A DNA stretch of 64,000 nucleotides from JBLHKW01 sp047618565 (GTDB lineage Bacteria; Planctomycetota; UBA1135; GCA-002686595): the NCBI GenBank assembly GCA_047618565.1, contig JBLHKW010000001.1, positions 114,700 through 178,699 of the forward strand, written 5' to 3'. Positions 1 through 7,277 of this stretch are shown here, one piece after another. The notes beneath the pieces are model-generated. The model was given only the letters and a program-made list of their open reading frames with translations. It did not search any database and had not been told where the DNA came from. How positions within the stretch are numbered: position 1 is the stretch's first letter; every line of letters begins with the position of its first letter. The position numbers and the translations under genes are program-made.

Positions 1-510
1 GCGACGATCAGCGTCGACGTGCAGGTGGCGGACATATCGTTCTTCGGAAGTGCCGTGAGCCGTCCCTGGATCGTCGAGCTGCGTGACTACGACAGTCCGC
101 CGGCCGGCTATCCATTCGTGTCGGTCTGGTACAAGTTCACGGAGATCTCGGCGGCTCAGAATGCAAGCTGGACGACCTACTCGGTGATGATCGCCGACAC
201 ATCCGCTGCGGCTCTTCCCGCGGGGTGGGGTGGAACGGGCGCCGAGACCGGCACCGGTGAGCCGCTGCTTCCCGCCGACCGCACGTTCGCCAGCGTGCTT
301 GCGGGAGTCGATGAGGCCGTGTTCACGACGTTCGAGCCTGGCTTCTTCTATGGCTTCACGGCGTTCGACATGCGTGTGGACAACATCGGAATCGCGACGG
401 TTGGTGTCCCGGCCCCCGTGCCAGCACTTCCGGCATGGGGCGCGCTGCTGCTCGTCACCTGCTTGCTCGCTGGCGGCAGCGTGGTGATACGTCGACGCGC
501 GGTTGCATAG
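1..510 (+). CDS. Exported protein, C-terminal part with IPTL-CTERM-like sorting signal (partial at window edge)
   Basis: The frame is already open at base 1, so the N-terminus lies outside the window and this is a partial gene. The visible part is a beta-rich extracellular-type sequence without a recognised catalytic motif. The last ~30 residues are PALPAWGALLLV, then a hydrophobic stretch, then VVIRRRAVA. This is the layout of an IPTL-CTERM/PEP-CTERM-class tripartite signal: a short Pro/Trp/Gly motif, one transmembrane helix and a terminal Arg cluster. In other bacteria such tails are processed by an exosortase-type enzyme, and no such enzyme is in this window. The family of the mature part is not recognised. 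It ends with TAG at 508-510. Confidence 0.75.
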   Translation, partial: ATISVDVQVADISFFGSAVSRPWIVELRDYDSPPAGYPFVSVWYKFTEISAAQNASWTTYSVMIADTSAAALPAGWGGTGAETGTGEPLLPADRTFASVLAGVDEAVFTTFEPGFFYGFTAFDMRVDNIGIATVGVPAPVPALPAWGALLLVTCLLAGGSVVIRRRAVA

Positions 511-634
511 AGGTCGGGGCGTGCCAGGCCATGGTGCGTGCCACCCTCCTGGTAGGGCTGTGGCGACCTGAATCACGATCTTGCCGCCCGCCCTTGACCA
601 ACGGGGTAGGGTTCATCTGGTAGAGGACTATCCG

Positions 635-1348
635 ATGGATGAAGAGCATAAGTACACCCAGAACCCCGGCGCCAAGCCCGGCGGTTCATGGCCGCGTCGC
701 GTTCGCGTCTCGATCGAGGGCGCCTGGAAGGAGGCGACCAAGCTGGCCGAGACCCTCCTGGACACGCTTGCACTCCCGGCGGGCGGCTTTTCGATCATCG
801 CATTCGGATGGATGACCTCCGTTGGTTTCTTTGCATTGAGCATCGCGGTCGGAGTGGTCGTCGCCACGGGCGGATTGCTGCTCTTCATTGGCCTCGAGTG
901 TCTGGCGCTCATGGCCTACGCCTATCCAGGGGCCTTGTTCTTGGTGGCCGTCGCGGGCTCGCTGGCTCCACCTCTGGTGCTCTACTGGCTACTGCACTCG
1001 TTGCTGGGCATCGAGGGCGGCTGGACAGACTGGGGCGCGTACCCGCTGCTCTTGACGGGGCTCTTCGGCTCCTATTACTACTGGCGCTTCGGGCGGGTCA
1101 TCGCGGTGACCGGCGCAGGCGCCGTGGCCTTCTACCGCGGAGCCGCGCCCAAGGCGAACGAGATCTTCGGCGCCCCCTTCGCGATCTTCGCGGGCGTCTG
1201 GGACGTCATCAAGCTGGTGCTCGGGCTGTTTAGGCGTGTTGCTGGCGAGTTCTTTGGGTTGCTCGGTCGCCGCGCCAGGCGCGCTGACCCCCAGCCATCG
1301 CCGACCGAAGATCCCGGTTCAGACGAGCCCTCCGCTTCCGGACCGTGA
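635..1348 (+). CDS. Multi-pass membrane protein of unknown function
   Basis: This is a 237-residue protein if it starts at the ATG at 635; the frame is open further upstream to 581 but that part is not protein-like. A charged N-terminal ~45 residues is followed by three to four hydrophobic segments covering roughly residues 45-165 (FSIIAFGWMTSVGFFAL, VGVVVATGGLLLFIGL, LFLVAVAGSLAPPLVLYWLL, AYPLLLTGLFGSYYYW). A Pro/Arg/Asp-rich cytoplasmic-looking tail ends the protein. No catalytic or transport motif is visible and I do not recognise the family. The gene stands alone ahead of the aromatic operon leader, 301 bases before the first plausible start of the next gene. Confidence 0.7.
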   Translation: MDEEHKYTQNPGAKPGGSWPRRVRVSIEGAWKEATKLAETLLDTLALPAGGFSIIAFGWMTSVGFFALSIAVGVVVATGGLLLFIGLECLALMAYAYPGALFLVAVAGSLAPPLVLYWLLHSLLGIEGGWTDWGAYPLLLTGLFGSYYYWRFGRVIAVTGAGAVAFYRGAAPKANEIFGAPFAIFAGVWDVIKLVLGLFRRVAGEFFGLLGRRARRADPQPSPTEDPGSDEPSASGP

Positions 1349-1480
1349 CTCCACGCACCCTGCGTGCATCGCTGTCAGCATTGCGGAACATGCGTGCGCT
1401 GACCGTCGTCCAACACATTCGAGAACAGGTCTTGCGGGAATCGCGATCGTCATTCACGGTGGATCTGTAAGCGAAACGAC

Positions 1481-1573
1481 ATGTGCCTCTTCAACGCCAG
1501 CTTCCGTTCCTCCAACGTCGACGCCCTATTTATGGGCGCCGTCCACGGATGGGTCGGAGCATGCTCTGGCTGA
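1481..1573 (+). CDS. Candidate 30-residue leader peptide of the aromatic operon
   Basis: A 30-codon ORF begins MCLFNASFRSSN and contains Phe at codons 4, 8 and 17 and Trp at codon 24, ending with TGA at 1571-1573. It lies between the preceding gene and the chorismate mutase fusion, immediately upstream of a terminator hairpin. Its codons 22-25 overlap the antiterminator strand at 1546-1553. There is no strong ribosome binding site and no run of Phe codons as in enterobacterial pheL, so translation of this ORF is inference. It could be a chance ORF in a structured leader. Confidence 0.35.
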   Translation: MCLFNASFRSSNVDALFMGAVHGWVGACSG

Positions 1574-1656
1574 GAACGGCATAGAAACCAAACGAAAGCC
1601 CATCCGAGACGCGCGTCGGACGGGTTTTTTTCGTAGGCGCGCAGATCGGATGGGTC
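1546..1656 (+). promoter_or_regulatory. Attenuator-like leader: one strand with three alternative partners
   Basis: The segment CCCATCCGA at 1599-1607 can pair in three mutually exclusive ways. It can pair with CGGATGGG at 1546-1553 (8 perfect pairs, antiterminator-like). It can pair with TCGGACGGG at 1616-1624 (terminator stem, one mismatch). It can pair with TCGGATGGG at 1646-1654, which covers the candidate start codon ATG at 1650 (9 perfect pairs). The decamer CGGATGGGTC therefore occurs twice, at 1546-1555 and 1647-1656. This is the architecture of an attenuation or translational switch ahead of a phenylalanine biosynthesis gene. The signal (ribosome stalling, protein or ligand) is not known. 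Confidence 0.55.
1599..1631 (+). terminator. Intrinsic terminator inside the leader of the aromatic operon
   Basis: A stem of CCCATCCGA (1599-1607) with TCGGACGGG (1616-1624), one mismatch, and an 8-base loop is followed directly by seven T residues (1625-1631). It ends only 18 bases before the first possible start codon of the fusion gene, so it terminates into the operon rather than after the previous gene. That is why an attenuator role is favoured. Confidence 0.7.
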
Positions 1657-1673
1657 TCCTGGACACCCTCCCG

Positions 1674-3737
1674 ATGAGTATCGACAACCCGCTACGAATT
1701 CAGTCCGCCCGCACCGAGATAGACCGTCTCGACGACGAGCTACTCCAGATCCTGGCACGGCGCATGAAGGCCGTGCACGAGGTTGGCCGCGCCAAGGGGC
1801 GCGAGACCGGGATGCGTTTGCTGGACACCGGGCGCGAGCGCGGGTTGCTCGAGCGATGGCGGCGGCGGGCGGAGGCCACGGGCCTTTCCGAGCAGCTGGC
1901 CGGAAGAGTGCTGCGCGAGGTCCTGAACCACTCTCGTCGTGCCCAGGAAGTCGACCAGGGGGACCGCTCGTGGGGTTTCGCAAGCGTTCCGCGTGTTGCC
2001 TATCAGGGCGAGGTGCATTGTTACAGCGACCTGGCCGCCACCAAGCTCTTCGAGACCCGTTCACGCATCGGCGCGGAGCGCGTCGGGTACCGGACGTTCG
2101 CGGATGCCATCGATGCGCTGCGCGCCGCGCGCGTGGACTACGCGTTGCTACCCGCCGAGAACAGCATTGCGGGCAGTATCCCCGAGCTGAACCAGCTTCT
2201 AGCGGAGCGCGATCTGTACGTGGTCGATGAGGAAGTCTGGGAGGTGGAGCACGTGCTCGCAGTGCGCCCGGGGACGGAAAAGGCTCGCATCACGCGCGTT
2301 CGGTCGCACCCCGTTGCGCTGGCGCAGTGCGGCGCGTTCCTGTCGGGTCTGCCCGGAGCCACGCCCGAGCCCTGGCACGATACGGCGGGCGCCGCTGCAG
2401 CGCTGGGCACGGGAACCGACGACCAGCCAGGGCACGAAGGCGTGGCCGTGATTGCCTCCGAGGAGGCTGCACTGGCCCACGGCCTGACCATCGTCAAGCG
2501 CCATATCGCGGACCAGCAGCACAACGTCACGCGCTTCTTGCTGCTCGCACGTGCACCCGAGGTCGCGCCGCGCGGACTGGCCACGAAGACCTCGTTGCTG
2601 ATCACCCTCGACCACCAACGTGGAGCTTTGGCGGCGGTACTCGCGGCCTTCGCGGCACGTTCGATCAACCTGACTCGAATCGAGAGCCGGCCAGATCCCA
2701 GGACACCCTGGCAGTATCGGTTCTTCATCGATCTCGAGGGGTCTGGCGAGGATGAGAACCTGAGGCGAGCACTCGAGGAGGTGCGCTGCCACTGCAATCT
2801 CCTGCGCGAGCTGGGCACCTACCCGATGCGGACGAAGGAGGGCGAGCACCTGAAAGGGCCGGAACGCCAAAGCGTTCCGCGCCCCGCTCTCCTCGCTCCC
2901 GTTGAGGTCCCTGGCGATTCCGTGCCTGCGGAAGCACCCGACGCTCCCGGTCGGGTCGAGTCCGCCGTTGTCAAGGTGGGCGACACGTCCATCGGTGGGC
3001 AGCAGTTCGCGCTGATCCTGGGCCCCTGCGCGGTCGAGAGCCGTGAACAGATTCTCGAGTCGGCTGAGATGGCAAGGCGCGCCGGTGCCTCGATCCTGCG
3101 CGGCGGTGCGTTCAAGCCGCGCACCTCACCGCACTCCTTCCAGGGGCTCGGCAACGAAGGCCTGATCCTGTTGCAGGAGGCGGGCCGGTCCGTGGAGCTG
3201 CCCGTCGTCACGGAACTGATGCGTATCGAGGATCTCGAGGCGGTCGTGCAGACCGCAGATATGATCCAGGTCGGCGCGCGCAACATGCAGAACTACGCCC
3301 TGCTGCGCGCACTCGGTCGTGTCGATCGGCCAATCCTGTTGAAGCGTGGACTCAGTGCCACGGTCGACGAGCTGCTCTCGGCTGCTGAGTACATCACCGC
3401 AGGCGGCAACCAGCGCGTCGTCCTGTGCGAGCGTGGGATCCGCACCTTCGAGACGGCCACGCGCAGTACCCTCGACCTGGGCGCCGTTGCGGTGCTCAAG
3501 ACGCGCACTCACTTGCCGGTGATCGTCGATCCGTCCCACGCGGCGGGTGCGAGGCACCTGGTGGTCCCGCTCGCTCTGGCGGCGGCCGCGGTCGGTGCGG
3601 ATGGCCTGATCGTCGAGGCGCATCCGAACCCGGCGCAGGCCCTGTGCGACAAGGATCAGGCCCTCACAGCGGCGGACCTGAAGACACTTGTTCAGGGCCT
3701 GCAGCCGATCCTGCACTCGCAAGGGAGAGTCTTGTGA
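1674..3737 (+). CDS. pheA: Trifunctional chorismate mutase / prephenate dehydratase (ACT) / DAHP synthase fusion
   Basis: This protein has 687 residues from the ATG at 1674, or 695 from the ATG at 1650. Residues ~6-85 are an AroQ-type chorismate mutase (IDRLDDELLQIL, RRMKAVHEVGRAKG). Residues ~108-296 are prephenate dehydratase, with AENSIAGS and the catalytic-Thr motif NVTRF at 284-288. Residues ~307-385 are an ACT domain with the phenylalanine-site motif ESRP at 337-340. Residues ~442-687 are a DAHP synthase of the AroF/AroA(beta) type, with GPCAVES at 450-456 and KPRTSP. The protein thus joins the entry step of the shikimate pathway to the chorismate-to-phenylpyruvate steps. CM-PDT and CM-DAHPS proteins are well known; all three in one chain is unusual. 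The leader suggests attenuation, and the ACT domain suggests Phe feedback. The next gene overlaps by 4 bases. Confidence 0.9.
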   Translation: MSIDNPLRIQSARTEIDRLDDELLQILARRMKAVHEVGRAKGRETGMRLLDTGRERGLLERWRRRAEATGLSEQLAGRVLREVLNHSRRAQEVDQGDRSWGFASVPRVAYQGEVHCYSDLAATKLFETRSRIGAERVGYRTFADAIDALRAARVDYALLPAENSIAGSIPELNQLLAERDLYVVDEEVWEVEHVLAVRPGTEKARITRVRSHPVALAQCGAFLSGLPGATPEPWHDTAGAAAALGTGTDDQPGHEGVAVIASEEAALAHGLTIVKRHIADQQHNVTRFLLLARAPEVAPRGLATKTSLLITLDHQRGALAAVLAAFAARSINLTRIESRPDPRTPWQYRFFIDLEGSGEDENLRRALEEVRCHCNLLRELGTYPMRTKEGEHLKGPERQSVPRPALLAPVEVPGDSVPAEAPDAPGRVESAVVKVGDTSIGGQQFALILGPCAVESREQILESAEMARRAGASILRGGAFKPRTSPHSFQGLGNEGLILLQEAGRSVELPVVTELMRIEDLEAVVQTADMIQVGARNMQNYALLRALGRVDRPILLKRGLSATVDELLSAAEYITAGGNQRVVLCERGIRTFETATRSTLDLGAVAVLKTRTHLPVIVDPSHAAGARHLVVPLALAAAAVGADGLIVEAHPNPAQALCDKDQALTAADLKTLVQGLQPILHSQGRVL

Positions 3738-4915
3738 TCCAGCGCGGCTGCAGTGTGCAGCTCAGTCGGCTGGCGCGGTCGGTGCGCGAGTCGGCGACCA
3801 TGGCGGGCAGCAGCGCACCCATTCCTCATCCGCACCCGATCAATCTCGCGATAGGGCAGCCCGCCGAGGGCCCGGCGCGCGTGGTGATCGAGGCCGTGGT
3901 CAAGGCCGCGCGCGACGGTCAGACGCGCTACGGTCCGCCCGCGGGCCTGCCAGCGCTGCGCGCCCTCGCCGCCCGGGATCAGTTTGAGAAGACTGGAATC
4001 ACGCGCGCCGTCAAGGAGGTCATCATCACTCCCGGCGGCAAGCCGGCGCTGCTCGATGCCCTGCGCTGCATGCTGGATCCCGGAGATGAGGTGCTGGTCC
4101 TCGCGCCCTACTGGCCGTCCTTTCTGCAACAGGTGGAGCTCGCCGGTGGGCGCGCTCGCATCGTGCCGCCCGGACCCGGCCTGCTACCCGATCCGGATAC
4201 GATCGCCGCAGCCTGCACGGAGCGCACGCGCGTCATCATCCTGAACGACCCCTGCAATCCGACTTCCCGCACCCTCGGCGCCAGCCTCCTGCGACGCATC
4301 GGCGAGGTCGCCCATCAGCGCGGCCTGTGGATCCTGGCCGACCAGGTGTACGCAGACCTGGTCCTCGATGGGGATCACGTCCCCTTGCTGGCCGTTGCGC
4401 CCGAACTCGCCGAGCACACCGTGGTCGTGGAGAGCTTCTCGAAGCGTTTCGCCATGACGGGCTATCGGGTCGGCTACGCGTGCGGTCCTGCGCCCGTGAT
4501 CGGGGCCATGACGCGTCTCGCGACCGCATCGACCACCTGCGTCAACTCCCTGGCCCAGCACGCCGCCATCGCGGCTCTGTCCATGGACGACACCTGGATT
4601 AGGGCGCAGCGCGCGCGTTATCGACGCCGTCGCGACCGCGCTTGGGCGCTGCTCGAGTCCCTGGGATGCGCCCCGGCGTGTCTGCCCGATACGGCGTTCT
4701 ACCTGTTCTTCCCCGTGCCGCCGGGGGCAGAGGATGATGCGATCGTGCGCGATCTACGCCTGAACGAGGGCTTGACCGTGCTCTCGGGGAGCGACTTCGG
4801 AGCGCCCGGCCACATCCGCCTCTCCTGCGGGGCGTCGGACGCCGAGCTCGATGAAGCGGGTCTTCGCCTGAGGCGCTTCCTGGGCGCGGCGACCGTTTTC
4901 GACGCCCCCCGCTAG
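3734..4915 (+). CDS. Class I/II PLP-dependent aminotransferase (aspartate/prephenate/aromatic type)
   Basis: GTG at 3734 is chosen as the start because it overlaps the TGA of the fusion gene (GTGA) and has AAGGGAGAG at 3721-3729 in good position; the frame is open upstream but only as a shadow. The product has 393 residues of fold-type I. It carries NDPCNPT with the PLP-binding Asn at about 175, the Schiff-base Lys at about 237 in SFSKRFAMTGYRVGY, and a late HIRLSCG with the probable substrate-carboxylate Arg. Translational coupling to the CM-PDT-DAHPS fusion suggests it transaminates phenylpyruvate or prephenate (to Phe or arogenate), with aspartate as the other family option. Substrate is inference. 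The TAG stop lies inside the palindromic repeat that follows. Confidence 0.88.
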   Translation: MIQRGCSVQLSRLARSVRESATMAGSSAPIPHPHPINLAIGQPAEGPARVVIEAVVKAARDGQTRYGPPAGLPALRALAARDQFEKTGITRAVKEVIITPGGKPALLDALRCMLDPGDEVLVLAPYWPSFLQQVELAGGRARIVPPGPGLLPDPDTIAAACTERTRVIILNDPCNPTSRTLGASLLRRIGEVAHQRGLWILADQVYADLVLDGDHVPLLAVAPELAEHTVVVESFSKRFAMTGYRVGYACGPAPVIGAMTRLATASTTCVNSLAQHAAIAALSMDDTWIRAQRARYRRRRDRAWALLESLGCAPACLPDTAFYLFFPVPPGAEDDAIVRDLRLNEGLTVLSGSDFGAPGHIRLSCGASDAELDEAGLRLRRFLGAATVFDAPR

Positions 4916-5090
4916 CAGTCCGTTGAAAAAGTCCCGTAGCGAGACGAAGCCATCTTCGTCGCAGCAAGGAGTGCGAAGTCGAGACGGCGGAGGCGGCCCT
5001 GTAGGGCCGCTGAGCACGGCTCGACGAGCACGACGCAGCGGCGGCGGAGAGGGCGAAGTCGAGCAGGGAGTTTTTAGGGCGGGCTGCTAG
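4913..5090. repeat. Palindromic repeat family A, copy 1 (long form)
   Basis: This 178-bp element begins TAGCAGTCCGTTGAAAAAG and ends GGGCGGGCTGCTAG. The TAG at its left end is the stop codon of the aminotransferase, and the CTA at its right end is the stop codon of the convergent LamG gene. It matches, in inverted orientation, the element at 27090-27215 almost base for base, except for an insert of about 50 bases in the middle that partly repeats internal sequence (GCGAAGTCGAG occurs twice). It encodes nothing. Its place between convergent genes would allow it to act as a bidirectional terminator. Confidence 0.85.
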
Positions 5091-6835
5091 TGCGGCCGGA
5101 GGTTATTGCGCCCCCTGGGCCCCTGCAGCCCCCCGACTGCCCTGAATGTCCGACCGGTTTCGATGTGCGTGGCCGTCACTGAGTAACACGCCAGGCCGCC
5201 GCCCAGGTTGCGTGGGTTGTCGAGCTCAATGAGTACCGGCGCAACGCTTTCGGGCGCAACCTGGATGGGCTGCTGCGAGAGGATGCGCGGATTGATGGGG
5301 CCGTCCACGGTCGAGCGTCGCTTGCCGCAGCGAGTTCCAGAGGGCTCGCCGCGCACGGCGACGGTGAACGTGCCCGTGAGTCCAGTCCCGTTGATGAGGT
5401 TGCCGGTGGTGGTGACCGTGGGGACCAGGATAGGCGTGAAGGGGATGCCGATCACGGGTTCGAGCTCCGTGTAGATCTTGCACTGACCGCTCGTGTGCGA
5501 ATCGAAGGTCAGTTCGACCTCGAGCGGCTGGAGCGCGCGAAAGAAGATCTGAACTTCGTCGAGTCCTCCGATGAGGTCCAGGCCGACGCCTGCGCCTCCA
5601 TCCTGGGCGAAACGCAGCGGGAGGGCATTGGTCAGGCTCCCGGGCGCAGGCGTCGGGTCAAACGTCGTCGCGATCCCGTCGATCCAGATCGTGCCGCCAT
5701 CGATCTCGCTACGGTCGACCCCCACGACGATCTGAGACCATTCGCCAGCGGCGAGCGCTACGGTCGAAGTTGCGGTCACACTGGCGAGCGAGGCGTCGAC
5801 CATGGTGAAGCCCACGGTTCCATCGGTATTCACGACGACCGTGTAACCGGCGCCGGTGAAGATCGGAGGCGACTTCGCGAACAGGGTCTGGTCGGTGCCC
5901 AGCGCATCGACCTTGACCCAGGCTACGATCGAGAAGTCGTCGTCGTCAAGCTCGAGTTCCATGGCCGTCGGGATGGAGACGCCGCTGGCGAGGAATGCGA
6001 GCGATGTGTCGACGTATCCCGGGGTGGGCGTGGGCCCCGCGATGTGCGTGCCGTGCAGTCCATAGATGACTTCGTACGCCGTGGTTCCGGATAACTCGTC
6101 GAGGGTCCACCACGCGAGCAGATCGTCGGGTGGATGGACGCAGGGCTCGCACTGCAGCGAGACCATGTCGAGGTAGTAGTAGGCGCTGCCCGGGTGGAGT
6201 GGCGGATCGGGCCCGAGCCCGGCCGGGATACTGGCGCTGCTCGTCGCGTCGTGGAAATTACCGATGGTGACGAACTGCTCGCCACCCTCCGCGACGAAGG
6301 TCCCATCGAGTTCGATCCACTCCAAGATGTCCGTGAGGAATGTGCCCGCGGGCGTCTCGAACTGGGGCGTGTACGGCAGGTTGAAGTAGTCGCCCGCGCT
6401 GATGGCCGTGTCAGAGAGGTAGGCGCCGATCCTGTCCGTAGCGACAGAAGAATCCTCGGCCAGGCTCAACTGCATCGAGAAACGATAGGTCTTTCCGGAC
6501 TCGAGCCCGGTCCCGAGGATTGGAGTTTGCACGTACTCTCGATATCCGATGGGGGTGTCGGACAGAGCGAAGAATGCCGCGTAGGCGTCACCGTGGAAAG
6601 CGTCCTGGAATCCGAGCGCATTCAGGGGCACGCCTGTGACGCCGCTTGTGTCGCAGGCGTTGAAGTAGTCCGACGACCCCAATGTGGGCGCCGTCCACAG
6701 GATCGAGCAGGTGATCTCGGAGGGTCCGCTCGGGCAGCAGGTGAACTGCTCGAAGCTTGGATTCGGAATCAGCTCCTGACCGAATGCGGACAGGCTCGTT
6801 CCGATTGTGACGGCGACAAGAAATACTCTACGCAT
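5087..6835 (-). CDS. Secreted LamG / concanavalin A-like domain protein
   Basis: A 582-residue protein starts with a clear signal peptide (MRRVFLVAVTIGTSLSAFG). Residues ~20-225 begin LIPNPSFEQF, a beta-sandwich module common in exported proteins of this group, with several Cys pairs. Residues ~235-435 (LLAWWTLDELSGT to VQIFFRALQP) match the LamG/laminin-G-like jelly-roll fold that binds carbohydrate or surface ligands. The last ~140 residues are an Ig-like beta domain. No catalytic residues are apparent, so adhesion or glycan binding outside the cell is the likely role. The stop codon is provided by the adjacent palindromic repeat. Confidence 0.8.
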   Translation of the reverse strand: MRRVFLVAVTIGTSLSAFGQELIPNPSFEQFTCCPSGPSEITCSILWTAPTLGSSDYFNACDTSGVTGVPLNALGFQDAFHGDAYAAFFALSDTPIGYREYVQTPILGTGLESGKTYRFSMQLSLAEDSSVATDRIGAYLSDTAISAGDYFNLPYTPQFETPAGTFLTDILEWIELDGTFVAEGGEQFVTIGNFHDATSSASIPAGLGPDPPLHPGSAYYYLDMVSLQCEPCVHPPDDLLAWWTLDELSGTTAYEVIYGLHGTHIAGPTPTPGYVDTSLAFLASGVSIPTAMELELDDDDFSIVAWVKVDALGTDQTLFAKSPPIFTGAGYTVVVNTDGTVGFTMVDASLASVTATSTVALAAGEWSQIVVGVDRSEIDGGTIWIDGIATTFDPTPAPGSLTNALPLRFAQDGGAGVGLDLIGGLDEVQIFFRALQPLEVELTFDSHTSGQCKIYTELEPVIGIPFTPILVPTVTTTGNLINGTGLTGTFTVAVRGEPSGTRCGKRRSTVDGPINPRILSQQPIQVAPESVAPVLIELDNPRNLGGGLACYSVTATHIETGRTFRAVGGLQGPRGRNNLRPH

Positions 6836-6965
6836 CGAGACTCCTCTGTGGTGCGGGATGCGTCGGGCTACAGGAGGCCCCTTGGGGGCTGAGGCTGGCG
6901 CTGACGCGGGTACCTACAACTGGCTCTCATCTTATGCGCAGGACATCTTTTTTGGGCTTTTGATC

Positions 6966-6997
6966 GACCGCGGCGCCGCACTCCTCGGGCCGCGGTC
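6966..6997. other. Strong stem-loop downstream of the phosphatase gene
   Basis: GACCGCGGC (6966-6974) pairs perfectly with GCCGCGGTC (6989-6997) around a 14-base loop. No T-run follows on either strand in the direction of transcription, so it is not a textbook intrinsic terminator. It could stabilise or end the minus-strand transcript from 8711. The rest of 6836-7055 shows no gene. Confidence 0.45.
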
Positions 6998-7055
6998 CAC
7001 AACGGCCCGGGACCTGGCCCTTACGGGTGTGTCTGTGGCTCCGCGGCTCCCAGAC

Positions 7056-7277
7056 TCACTTGTTCCGCCGGTGGGCCTCGTAGATGCCGAGGTCGGGGTC
7101 GTGAGCATCCTTCGCGAGCTCGAAGATCGTGTCGTTGGTGCTGAGCTCGGGACGGTTCGATGTCGTGATATCGATGCCGCGAGCACCCTTCGGGCCCGCT
7201 CTGAACCCGTGGATGTTGTTGCGTGGATTGCCGATCAGGTTGATGCGGGCCTTGCTCCAGCAGCTCGAATAGGAGCG
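7056..7277 (-). pseudogene. Protein-like remnant in frame after the phosphatase stop codon
   Basis: Directly after the TAG (7278-7280) of the phosphatase, the same frame stays open for 73 codons and reads like real protein (INLIGNPRNNIHGFRAG, then GIDITTSNRPELSTNDTIF, ending YEAHRRNK). It has no plausible start codon. Either it is the C-terminal remnant of another gene or the phosphatase was once longer. The overlapping frames in this stretch are low-complexity Arg/Ser shadows. I do not recognise the family. Confidence 0.4.

Noticed and set aside
1236..1649. Upstream extension of the aromatic fusion by 138 residues
   Set aside because: It would run through the terminator hairpin and is not protein-like. 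Chorismate mutase begins right after 1674.
6966..6997. Intrinsic terminator of the phosphatase transcript
   Set aside because: The stem is strong, but no T-run follows it on the minus strand.
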